From NCBI GenBank assembly GCA_036169595.1, contig CM069766.1:155001-219000 (forward strand): a DNA stretch of 64,000 nucleotides. Direction: 5' to 3'. A program made the position numbers and the translations under genes. Source of the DNA: Dictyostelium firmibasis. Taxonomy: Eukaryota > Evosea > Eumycetozoa > Dictyosteliales > Dictyosteliaceae. Position 1 is the first letter of the stretch. Every line of letters begins with the position of its first letter. The notes under the pieces were generated by a model. The model was not told the DNA's origin. It saw nothing but the letters and a program-made list of their open reading frames with translations, and did no database searches. Below are positions 1-15,757 of this stretch, piece by piece.

Positions 1-715
1 ATTTTAGATATTATATAAATAAGAATGTTATCAAATTCATTAGTGAATTATTTAGTCAAAAATTTAAGAAAGAAATGTTTTATAATGCTTTATTAGATTA
101 TTTTAAAAATGTATTTTATATAATAGGTATTGACTTTGTCGGTCCTTTCAAGATTTTAGAAAAGAAATCTAATCTCACTTTCAAAATTGAATTTCCAAAA
201 TCTTATCAACATCATAATGTCATCAACATCAACAGATTAAAGAAGTTTTTAAAAAGGGAGAAATGTAACGATAGTACTACTCTCTTTTACACTAATTTAG
301 ATAATTATAGAAATTTGTAAATATTTATTAGAACCACTCTTTTTATATTAATTTGTAAAATTACAATAATTTATAAACAAGTGTCAAAATAATTGATGTA
401 ACATTGACAACTCATTTATGGCACTATAAATACAAGATGTTTTCTTCAGTTCAAATTGTGAATTAAAAAGGTAAATTAGAAGGTGAATCAAATAGTAAAA
501 TAATAAAGTGAATTATAAAGTAAAATTATTAAAGTGTTAATTATTAAAGTGTGAATCATTAAATTAAAATATAAAGATAAAGAAATCAAATAACTATAAA
601 ATAAATAATTATAAAATAAAACAAATATAAAAATTAAATAAATAAAATAAAGATTGTAGAGATTATAAAAACATAAATACAAAGATACCTAAAACCAAGT
701 CAAACCATAGAGTAC
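1..715 (+). mobile_element. Broken Ty3/gypsy-type LTR retrotransposon end
   Basis: Seen: an open stretch at 75-320 encodes a segment of the type VGPFKILEK...HNVININRLKKF, which resembles the integrase C-terminal region of Ty3/gypsy polyproteins. Downstream, from about 382 to 715, lies a noncoding block that begins near TGTCAAAAT, contains a TATA-like motif at about 424-431, and ends near ACA. It could be the 3' LTR, but the LTR limits are inferred, not proven. The element runs off the left edge of the window and is a partial, broken fossil. Dictyostelium carries several such families (for example Skipper and DGLT-A); I cannot say which one this is. Confidence 0.55.
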
Positions 716-1886
716 ATTTATTACAAAAATTTTTTTTTGGTCGATATTGATGACTCTAAAATACAAGATTTTTTTAATTAATAAAATCCTATTATTTTTT
801 TATTATTAAAATCTTTTTTAAATACCTTGGGATTTTTTTATTTTTTTATTATTAGTGACTACATATGGTACCAATTACATAAAAAAAAAAAAATTGTAAT
901 AATAATACTTAATAAACAAAAACTTGAGTAAAGTCACCTTCTACCAATATAAAACCAAACATATATTTAACCTAAAATATTAAATAAATAAAATTTTTTA
1001 TCACTGAGCTTCATTAAAATATCTCTCAAAAATATTGTCTGGATATTTTAGTTTTGTAAAAAAAATTGCAATTGCTCAGATGTTAAGTTTTTAATTTCAA
1101 GCAAATGGTTTTAATAACAATACAAAATATTTTTTTTTTTTTTTTTTATTATTTTATTTTCAATAATAAATAAATAATAAATTAGACAATGGGAAAAATT
1201 TAAAAATATAATTTTCTATTATTTTACTCAATATTTTCTTTATTTTATAATGTGCATTGCCAAAAAAAACTCAATTGATCACTTGAATTAGTCCTCAGTC
1301 AGAATTAGATAAAATATCCAACTACTGTAAGTCCAACATGTTATCAGAATCTCAAGAATCGACAATTTTTTATAAATTATTCATTAATTTGTAACAATTT
1401 ATATATAAAATAAAATCAATAAATATTCTTGTTAAAATTAAAATTTTATTTATTCAAAGTAAACAAGTGTTATGAATTAAAGTTTTTTTTTTATTAATTG
1501 AAGTTTTTTTTTTAAAATTTTTTTTTTCCAAAATTTAATTTATTCAAAGTAAACAAGTGTTATGAATTGAAGTATTTTTTTATTAAACAGAGTTTTTTTT
1601 TTAATTAAAAATTATTTTTTTTAAATTAAAATTTTTTTTTTTTCCAAAATTTTATTCATTCAAAGCAAACAAGTGTTATTTGAATTATTATTATAAAAGG
1701 TAATTAATAGAAAAATAATAATAATAAAAGTATATAATAATTAAAATATATTAATATTATAAAATAAAAAAATTAATATTTTATCTCAGACCTTATTATC
1801 ATGTATGTATTTATATTTATATATAAAATAAACATCAATCTTTAAAAAAAAAATAAAAAAAAAATTGCGTAGCATCTGATTGTGTG
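716..1886. other. A/T-rich intergenic stretch with a degenerate tandem repeat
   Basis: No gene is visible. The stretch is mostly A/T homopolymers. It contains three copies of a motif like TTCAAAGTAAACAAGTGTTA, at about 1454, 1545 and 1659, each followed by runs of T. They form an irregular tandem repeat with a period of about 90-115 bp. Confidence 0.6.
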
Positions 1887-2265
1887 TTGGGTTCAGAATG
1901 TATAATCATAAACGAGGATGAAGTGGGGGTATTATTCCGAAGATCTGTAGATAGGTGGTCTATCATGGATCATTAGGGGTGGAATTTATAATTCCATTGG
2001 AGGGTCGGTTTTCACAGATTCATCATGAGTGGGATGTAAAGGGAGGTAAATAAGCCTTATCGTCCTTCACGTTGACGATGATACCTGTTTTCACCAGAGC
2101 ATTGGTTGTGATCCATTTAGTTATTGTACATATATAACTATCTAAAACCCAAATATTCAGTTTTGTGCTGAATTTTGGGGGATTAATTCCTCATCCACCA
2201 AGGTGGATTGACGTATTCCCCATAACTTTTTACCACCTGCGTTTAAGATTATATATTCGACCTAA
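1887..2265. other. Candidate structured RNA or inverted-repeat element (G/C-richer island)
   Basis: Seen: an island clearly richer in G/C than its flanks, without a long open frame. Its ends pair imperfectly: 1896-1914 with 2240-2258 has one mismatch and one G.U pair, and further pairing out to 1887/2265 is possible with bulges. Inside, 1965-1973 pairs with 2108-2116, enclosing hairpins 1980-1986/1990-1996 and 2057-2064/2074-2081. Further hairpins are 1950-1954/1960-1964, 2148-2160/2168-2179 (12 pairs, one bulge) and 2193-2199/2202-2208. Inference: either a structured noncoding RNA with a terminal stem or a small inverted-repeat (MITE-like) element. I found no signature of RNase P, SRP, snRNA or tRNA. 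The strand is undetermined. Confidence 0.45.
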
Positions 2266-2768
2266 AAAATTCTTCACACGACGTTGTTATTTCTCTTTTA
2301 TATTTTAAATAGATTTTGTTTATTTTTATGTATAAATAATTTTCAATTGGGCAAAAGGTATGTAATTTCAATGAAAAAAGCATTATTTACTATTTTATTT
2401 TTAATTCACTACAGATCTTTTTCTACCCTTGCTCTATGTTTTTTTGTTCTTATTATATAAATTGATTAATTGGTTATTTTTTATTTAAAAACATAAAACA
2501 TCTATTATAATAACAGTATGGTTACATCTTGAAAATTATATTCACCGCTACGAATTTATACCATTTTGATAAATAATATAAGAAATAATAGTATCATAAC
2601 ATAATAACAAAATCAGAAATTAATTTCTATGTACCATAATTGCAATATTAAATTTCGTCATCATTTTATTTTTCAACTATTTTTTATTTTTTATTTATTA
2701 TTTATTATTATTATAATTATTATTATTTATCATTAATTAATAATTATTATTATAAATATAGATATACT
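2266..2768. other. A/T-rich intergenic stretch
   Basis: No gene or repeat of note is visible. The stretch is A/T-rich with short T and A runs and leads into the decayed gene copy that follows. Confidence 0.6.
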
Positions 2769-3835
2769 TTGAGTGACATTCTAGTTAACATCAATTTATA
2801 TGGTTTATTATTATATTTACAAATGTATTTCAACCAACTCAACACCATTTCAAATAAAAACATGATTTACATGTACAATTTTAATACCAAAACCCAAGCA
2901 ATCTACCACAAAATTGTCAAGGTAGTCCATAATGTCGAGCTTCAAATCAAGGTGTTTGTAGAGATGGAGGATATATGTTATCCACCATACATTGGTTAAA
3001 AATGTACCTCACAAATTATAAAAGCACCAACTCCAACAACAAATACAACAAATACAACAAACCCATCAACCGAAATTCCAGTCCATCAACTGATAGTGGT
3101 AGTAATAAAAACATATCAAAAGTATTAATTAAATCATTAGTATCATTAGTATCATTAAGAGAAATAAATTTCAAAGGAGAACAAAAAAAACTATACAACT
3201 TTGAAAAATAGATATTTACACCAGTTAATAATAAGAATTTATATGAAACATCAATAAATATAGATTAGCGCAACACTTGAATGGTTTAATAAGAGCGAAA
3301 CTATTGAATTTGCAAATCAAAAACTTCAAATGAATCCATATACTGAATGATCATCTAATTGAATCTTTAAGAAATTTGAATCATCAACTATATATTGAAT
3401 TCATATTCAACTCAAAGTTATATTGGCATTACAATTCCGAAATATTCGAATCTGGTAATAATTGATCCAGACTTTTCAATTCTTATCTATCAAAAATCAA
3501 CATCTAGTAACTCTGAAAATTCAATTTGTTCGAATAATTCATCATCTTTATCAAGTGATCAAATTGCTGGTATTGTTATTGGTGGTGTTGCTTTCCTATC
3601 TGTTATCATTGAAATTTTAAAAAATATTTTTAAATAAAAAAAAAATAAAAAAATAAAAAAAAAAAATAAAATAGCAAAAAAGTATGTACTATTTTCTTTT
3701 TTATTTAATTATTTAATTTTTAAAATTCAATTATTTTTAATAATAAATAACATTATAATTAAATGGTAGGAGTGTAACATTACAATTAGAATGTGAAGAT
3801 CAAGAAACAGGTAGTGGTGTGAAAAATGGATATTC
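2769..3835 (+). pseudogene. Decayed partial copy of the adjacent ComC-family gene
   Basis: Seen: blocks closely match the 3' half of the intact gene at 4125-9062, in the same orientation. About 2808-2893 matches 7425-7501, 2900-3240 matches 8010-8350, and 3395-3600 matches 8759-8965. A stray block at 3768-3830 matches 7322-7385 and is out of order. Large internal pieces are missing: about 500 bp before the EGF-like part, 22 bp near 3265, and about 275 bp near 3340. Stops interrupt the frame. The last 80 codons (3395-3637) remain open, ending in a residual transmembrane segment whose cytoplasmic tail is lost. Inference: a tandem duplicate that decayed by deletion and rearrangement after copying the 3' part of the gene. 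Confidence 0.85.
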
Positions 3836-4021
3836 AGTTTGAATTATAATAAAAAAAAAAAAAAATTATAATAATAAAATAAACAATTTTTATTTTCATC
3901 TTTTTTTTTTTTTTACGATCAACAGATATTGATGACGAAAAAAATAAGAAAAAAAAAAAAGGTGGGAAAAAGAATCTAAAAACAAAAGTGGGTTTCAAAA
4001 TCACGTCGAAGGTGGGAATAG

Positions 4022-4055
<34 letters not shown>

Positions 4056-4124
4056 ACGATTTTTTTTTTTTGTGCCACTTCCAAAAAAAAAAAAAAAAAA
4101 ATATTTATATGGGTCGGATTAAAA

Positions 4125-9062
<4,938 letters not shown>

Positions 9063-9231
9063 AAAATAAATTATTTTAAAAAATATGAATATAAAAATTA
9101 TATTACAATCAATCTTTATTATTTATTGATCAAACTTTATATGAATAACTATATAATAATTTTATAAATTTAAAATTAATTAAATTATCGTTTCTATTAT
9201 TTGTTACTTGTTTTTTTTTTTTTTTTTTTTT

Positions 9232-11238
9232 TTAAATAGTACCAAACTTTTGATTCCATTTTTCAAAAGATTTTAAGGATTGAGAAGTTACAGAGGGTCT
9301 AATTTGTTTTAAACTATTGATAAAATCCTTAAAACTAATGAGCGAAATTTCGTCAAGTTCTAAATCTTTAATGCCTATACCTAATCTTCGAATTGGTTCG
9401 TAGGCAGCATCTTTACAAAGGGCAGCTAAATCGAAACCACTATAGCCTTGGGTGACTTCAGCAAGAGAATTAATTTGTTGTTTGGTGAGAGAATGTCTTT
9501 GGCCTGCTAAAAGATGTTGAATAATTTGCAAACGAGTTTCAAGCTCTGGCAATCCAACATAAATACGTTTAACCAAACGACGAAGTGCGGCATCGTCCAA
9601 ATCCTCTGGTCTATTTGTTGCACCCATTACCAACACTCTCTCATTACCATTGGTTCTAGCACCATCGAATTGAACCAAAATTTCAGTTTTCAAACGACGA
9701 GACGCTTCAGATTCATTTGAAGAACGTTCTGTGAGTAATGAGTCGATTTCATCGATAAAGATTATTGAAGGTTGAAAATGAGTTGCAACAGCAAAGAGTG
9801 CACGAACCAATTTTTCACCATCACCAACATACTTACTAGTGAGTGAACTTGATGAGATACTAAAGAAAGTTACCTTACTTTCATAGGCAACGGCTTTGGC
9901 GATCATTGTTTTACCATTCCCTGGTGGACCAAACAACAGTAAACCTTTTGGAGGCGCTCTAAGACCAGTGAAAACGTCAGGTCTAAGATTTGGTAATATA
10001 ACAGATTCCATTAATGATTGTTTCACTTTATCCAATCCAACAACATCATCCCATTTAACAGGATTCTTTCTGTCCATAATTTCATTCATAATTAATGATA
10101 CCATTGATTTATCAACTCCCTTTATGTCTGGTATTACCATTGGTTGAGGTTGTTGTAATGGTGTTGATGATTTCTTTAATGATAGTGTTGTTGATGATAA
10201 ACTTTTTTGTAATCCATATTTACTACCTGGACTTGTTGTTGATGTTGATGAAGTTGTTGATGGTGATATTGTTGATGTCGTTGAAGTTAATGAAGACAAT
10301 GAAGATATTGAATTTCTATTGTTTGTAGTTGAGGTTAATTTAGAAGATGATAAATTTAAAGAGTTTCTGTTACTAGATGAAAATGATGATTGTTGCTGTT
10401 GTTGGTGCTGTTGTTGTTGTAGTAATAATTTATTATAATAATTTATTTGGTACTCTTTTGAGAATTTTTCAAAAGTAGTTATTGATTTTAAATTTGTACC
10501 TTTTTTTAATTCATTTTTTAAATATTCCGCTCTTTTTAGGTAAAAATCTATGTAATCTCTGTATTCTTTAGAGTTGTAGCTTGAAAATAATGCCATTAAT
10601 TTCTCAATACCATCTATATATAATTTAATACAACCATTAAATTTTAATGATTCATCCAATTGTTTAGCTTTTTCAATTTGACCCTTTGCTTCATTTAATG
10701 ATAGTTGTTGTTTAATATCATCCCTATATAATAATTTTGATTGTAATGATGGGGGAGGTGGTGGTGATTGTGGTGTCGATGGTGGGGAGTTATTTATTTT
10801 CTGTGGTGTTGTTTTTGGTGTTGATGGTTGTCTTAATTGTGAAGAATATGATAGTGGTGATGATGATGATGAAGATGAAGATGATGATGATAATGATACT
10901 GTTTGTGTTGATGTTGATTTTATTTTATTATCATTTTCGAAATCGATTATCATTTTATTTAATTTTAAAGATAGGTCGATTTCTCTTGACTCAATATTCT
11001 CTCTATGTTTATAATATGACATTACTAAATCCACTACTAAAAATATAAATACAAATATAAAGAAATAGAAATACAATGATACTTTAGTTGGTTCGTTGTT
11101 TAATAAAAAACTATCATCTTCTAAAGAATCATATAAATTATTTTTATTATAATGCTTAATATTATTATTATTATTATTATTGTTATTATTGTTATTTATT
11201 TCATTTTTAAAAAATGAGAATATTAAATCAAACAACAT
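9232..11238 (-). CDS. spast: Spastin-type AAA ATPase (microtubule severing)
   Basis: A 668-residue intronless gene. Order: short N-terminus, hydrophobic membrane segment near residues 53-75 ([17 protein letters not shown]), Ser-rich linker, MIT-like helical region near 170-245 ([16 protein letters not shown]), Ser/Thr-rich linker, then a meiotic-clade AAA module. Walker A GPPGNGKT starts at 437, pore loop KYVGDGE is at about 469, Walker B IIFIDE is at 492-497, sensor 1 is GATNRPED, and two Arg follow in LRRLVKR. The phrase [24 protein letters not shown] is characteristic of spastin rather than katanin or VPS4. Family knowledge: spastin hexamers sever microtubules and shape membranes, and the hydrophobic hairpin inserts into the ER. 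The gene diverges from the syntaxin-like gene across 458 bp. The symbol is the family ortholog name. Confidence 0.92.
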   Translation of the reverse strand: MLFDLIFSFFKNEINNNNNNNNNNNNIKHYNKNNLYDSLEDDSFLLNNEPTKVSLYFYFFIFVFIFLVVDLVMSYYKHRENIESREIDLSLKLNKMIIDFENDNKIKSTSTQTVSLSSSSSSSSSSSPLSYSSQLRQPSTPKTTPQKINNSPPSTPQSPPPPPSLQSKLLYRDDIKQQLSLNEAKGQIEKAKQLDESLKFNGCIKLYIDGIEKLMALFSSYNSKEYRDYIDFYLKRAEYLKNELKKGTNLKSITTFEKFSKEYQINYYNKLLLQQQQHQQQQQSSFSSSNRNSLNLSSSKLTSTTNNRNSISSLSSLTSTTSTISPSTTSSTSTTSPGSKYGLQKSLSSTTLSLKKSSTPLQQPQPMVIPDIKGVDKSMVSLIMNEIMDRKNPVKWDDVVGLDKVKQSLMESVILPNLRPDVFTGLRAPPKGLLLFGPPGNGKTMIAKAVAYESKVTFFSISSSSLTSKYVGDGEKLVRALFAVATHFQPSIIFIDEIDSLLTERSSNESEASRRLKTEILVQFDGARTNGNERVLVMGATNRPEDLDDAALRRLVKRIYVGLPELETRLQIIQHLLAGQRHSLTKQQINSLAEVTQGYSGFDLAALCKDAAYEPIRRLGIGIKDLELDEISLISFKDFINSLKQIRPSVTSQSLKSFEKWNQKFGTI

Positions 11239-11696
11239 GTTATTTAAAATAAAATAACAAATGTTTGGTTGGTGGTAACATACAAATGTTGAATAAAAAA
11301 ATGAAAATTAAAAAATTGTAAAAAAAAAAAAAAAGCGCAAATTTATTTTTTATTTAATTTTTATTTATAATTATTTTTTTTTTTCAAATAATTTTATCAA
11401 TCATTTATAGTTATTTTGAAGAAAACTAAAAAAATTCTTATTTTAAATAAATCAACCCTATAATTTTTTTATTGTTATTATTATAATTTAGAAAAATTCG
11501 AAAAATACAATGTCAAAAATTTTTAATTATTTGTATTTGTGTGTGAATGTGGTGTTTTTGACATTTTTTATTTATTAATTTAATTTTTTAATTTTTTTTT
11601 TTTTTTATTTAAAAAAAAGAAAAAAAAGTATTTCATTTTCTTTATAAAAAAAAAACTTTACTTGTTAATATCCATTCAAATTCTTTTTCCTAAATT
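11239..11696. promoter_or_regulatory. Divergent intergenic region between spastin and the syntaxin-like gene
   Basis: No gene is visible. The region is A/T-rich with poly(A) and poly(T) runs flanking a more mixed centre (GTGTGTGAATGTGGTG near 11539). It must contain both promoters. No specific binding site can be assigned. Confidence 0.5.
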
Positions 11697-12626
11697 ATGA
11701 CAACTTCACATTTAAAAAATAGTAAAGATAATGATAGCATATTTGAATTGAGTGAACCAGAAATAGAAATAAACAACCAACTAGACTTAATTAAATCAAA
11801 CATTGATGACTTATATAAAAAATCAAATAATATTAATCAATTAAATTTAGAAGAAGAAAAAAGTAAGTAATAAATAAAAATAAAATTAAAAAGTGCTATA
11901 TTTATATTTTTAAAAAAAAAACTAATAAAAAAAAAAAAAAAATTCAAAATAGAATTATTAAAAGAAATTAAACTAAAATCAGAGGATCTTATTCAAATTG
12001 TAAAGAAATCTAAAATTCTAATAACAAAACATATAAATAATAATGATGATGATGGTGATATTGCAAATGATGGTGCCAATAGTATTAAGATAAAATTACC
12101 AATAAAGGAAGGATTTAATATTCAAATGAAAGATTTGGTTCAATCGTTTTATAAGGCAATTTATTTCTATACAAAAAGATTATTGATTAAAATGTTTCAA
12201 ATGTATAGAATTATTAAATCTGATTTAAGTGATCAAGAGATTGAAAAAGCACTTTATGTTGATAGTTCACCTGATCAAATATTTTTTAAATCGTCATTTG
12301 GATTTAGTGATTTCTCAGAGAATGCAAAACAGGCATTAGTTTTCATTCAATATAGACATTATGATTTAAAATCATTAGAATTAATTTTAAAAGATATTGA
12401 ATCGATCTCAAAAGATTTTAATATAAATTGGAAATCACTAATTGATACAAATAAAATCATTTTAGTTTCACCCAATTTACAATCAAAACAACAAACTGAA
12501 CAACAAACCACAAAATTAAATTATAAAAGTATTGAATATAAAGAAATTCAAAATTTTAAAAAAACTTTAAAAACTTCAAATAGAAAATTCTTATTATTTA
12601 ATATTTGGTGTTGTGGTAATAATTAA
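11697..12626 (+). CDS. Divergent syntaxin-like (Qa-SNARE family) protein, no membrane anchor
   Basis: Two exons, 11697-11862 and 11953-12626, with a GTAAGT donor and phase 1, giving 279 residues. The N-terminal part is helical and acidic or lysine-rich with repeated Leu/Ile, as in a syntaxin three-helix domain. The segment IEKALYVDSSPDQIF, then ENAKQALVFIQYRHYDLKSL and LILKDIESISKDF, resembles the syntaxin region in which an aspartate-rich turn leads into the first half of the SNARE motif (compare ALSEIETRHSEIIKLE in syntaxin 1). The second half of the SNARE motif is not convincing. There is no C-terminal transmembrane helix; the protein ends WCCGNN. Inference: a degenerate or regulatory t-SNARE relative, perhaps attached by lipid on the Cys pair. 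It could be an unrelated helical protein. Confidence 0.6.
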
Positions 12627-12707
12627 CTATAAATAAAATAATACTAATAATAATAATAATAATAACAATAATTTTTAAGAAAATAAAAAAAAAATATATA
12701 CAGCTCC

Positions 12708-12743
<36 letters not shown>

Positions 12744-13426
12744 AGGATGTGTGTGTGTGAAGTGGGTAGAAAAGATAAAAATAATAATTATAATTTTAGA
12801 TGTTCCGCGATTTTGGTTACCGGTAACCGTTATTAAATTTATTATCCACAATATCACAACATAAATTTTCCATTTTCAAATAATTATAGAGTGTTATCTG
12901 TTCAACCTTGTCTCCAAAATTGGAAACAAAATATTACTTTGGTTGGTGATGTAATCTTCATATCAATGTAACTATCAATCCAACCAAAAAAAAATTTATC
13001 TTTCTTTTTTTTTATTTTTTTTTTTTTTATAATATTATTGTTATTATTATTTCAATTTTATGTAACGTATTAACTTTTTTTTTTTCTTTTAAATAATAAT
13101 AAAAGAAAAAAAAAAATTGATGTTAAATATTTGAAAGAAATACAGGTGATGATTTTTTTTTTTTTTTTTATATTTTTTATGAAGGCAGTTTGGTAAAAAA
13201 ATTATAATGGGTGGTGGGGGGTGATCATATGATTATTTTTAAAAATTGGGTGAATAGTCTTTCAGATTTAATCACAAAGGAAATTAAATTAATTTTTTTT
13301 CATAAAAGTAGCTTACAATTATTGAAATTTTTTTATTTTTACTAAAATTAAACCTCTCAAATCATGCAAAAAAATCTATGACTCCAAAACCCCTTTTTCT
13401 TTTTTTCTTTTTTTTTTTTTTTTTTG

Positions 13427-13470
<44 letters not shown>

Positions 13471-13809
13471 TTTTTTTTTGTGATCCAATTACAAAATCAC
13501 AATTAAATCTTTCACCCCCATTATTGGTTGCAAAAATAATTATAAAAAATAAAAAATAAAATGAATAAAAAATAAAAAAAAAAAAAAAAAAAAAACCAAA
13601 TTACATTTTTATTTTTTTTTATTTTTATTTTATTTATTTATTTTTTTTTTTTTCTTTTATTTTGAAATTTTAATTTCTTATAAATTCTTTATTGTGTATA
13701 ATTTTTTTTTTTATTTTCTAAAAAACACAAAAAACAAATTTATAAAAACTCTTTTTCCTATTTCTTTTTTTTATTTTTTTTCTAATATATTAAATATACA
13801 TAAATAAAA
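12627..13809. other. Intergenic region upstream of profilin
   Basis: No gene is visible. The stretch holds long A and T runs, a TG repeat at about 12747-12758, a perfect 14-bp palindrome at 12815-12828 and an inverted repeat TTTGGTTGG/CCAACCAAA at 12938-12946 and 12980-12988. The last part is the oligo(dT)-rich type of upstream sequence typical of Dictyostelium promoters. Confidence 0.6.
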
Positions 13810-14691
<882 letters not shown>

Positions 14692-14898
14692 GATAATATT
14701 ATTGTCATATTAAATCAATGATTAGGTTTTTTTTTTTTTCTTGGTTGAAAAAAAAAAAATAAAATTATAAAAAAAAAAAATGTTGCATATAAAAAAAATA
14801 AAGTATATAAACCTAGAAAAAATTTAATATTGTTAAATAATATAATCAATTTTGATTTGATTTTTTTTTTTTTTTATATTTCATTGATTGATTATATG

Positions 14899-14936
<38 letters not shown>

Positions 14937-15276
14937 CTTTCTCAAAGTAATAATATATGAAAAAAATAATTAATGTTTACTTTTTTATAAACTTAAATTT
15001 ACTATGGGAATATCAGAAGAATTTATTTTATTCAATTGCATGCTATTATTATTTTTTATAATATTACAAGAAAAAAAAATTTTGATTTGTTTTTTTATAT
15101 TTTAAAATATTTTTATTTTTTTATTTTTTTAATTTTCTTTTTGTTATAAAAAAATTAAAACCCTTTTTTTTTTTTTTTAAATTTTCATTTTTATTTTCAT
15201 TTTTTTTTGTTTTTTGTTTTTTAATTTTTTTTCTTCAAAATTTTATTTTGAATTTAAAAAAAACTAAGAATAAAAG
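14692..15276. other. Intergenic region between profilin and cysS
   Basis: No gene is visible. The stretch is A/T-rich with long T runs, including the profilin 3' end (AATAAA-like motifs near 14757 and 14798) and the promoter of the next gene. Confidence 0.55.
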
Positions 15277-15706
15277 ATGTCTGAAAATTCATCACCAAAA
15301 TTAGAATCAACAACAGCAACAGCAGGAACTAAAAAACCATTCCCACAATGGATTAAGCCAAAAGGTAAAGAAACTGAATTATTAATCAATAACAGTTTGA
15401 CAGGTGGAAAAGTACCATTCGTTTTCAATGAAAATGGTAATGGTAGATCATTGACATGGTACGCATGTGGACCAACAGTGTATGATGCATCACATATGGG
15501 TCATGCTAGAACCTATATTAGTTTTGATATCATTAGACGTATAATGAAAAATTATCTTGGTTTCAATATTCAGTATGTTATGAACATCACCGATATTGAT
15601 GATAAAATCATCATTCGTGCAAATGAAAATGGTATTTCACATAGTGATCTCTCTAAAAAATGGGAAACTGCTTTCTTTGAAGATATGAAATTATTAAATG
15701 TATTGT

Positions 15707-15757
<51 letters not shown>

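Noticed and set aside
1446-1690. Spaced repeats as a CRISPR-like array
   Set aside because: Only three copies with low-complexity, variable spacers in a eukaryotic nuclear genome.
2218-2224. CCCATAA, resembling the Dictyostelium upstream sequence element of small RNA genes
   Set aside because: It lies inside the foldable island rather than about 60 bases before a recognisable RNA, and a single 7-mer occurs by chance.
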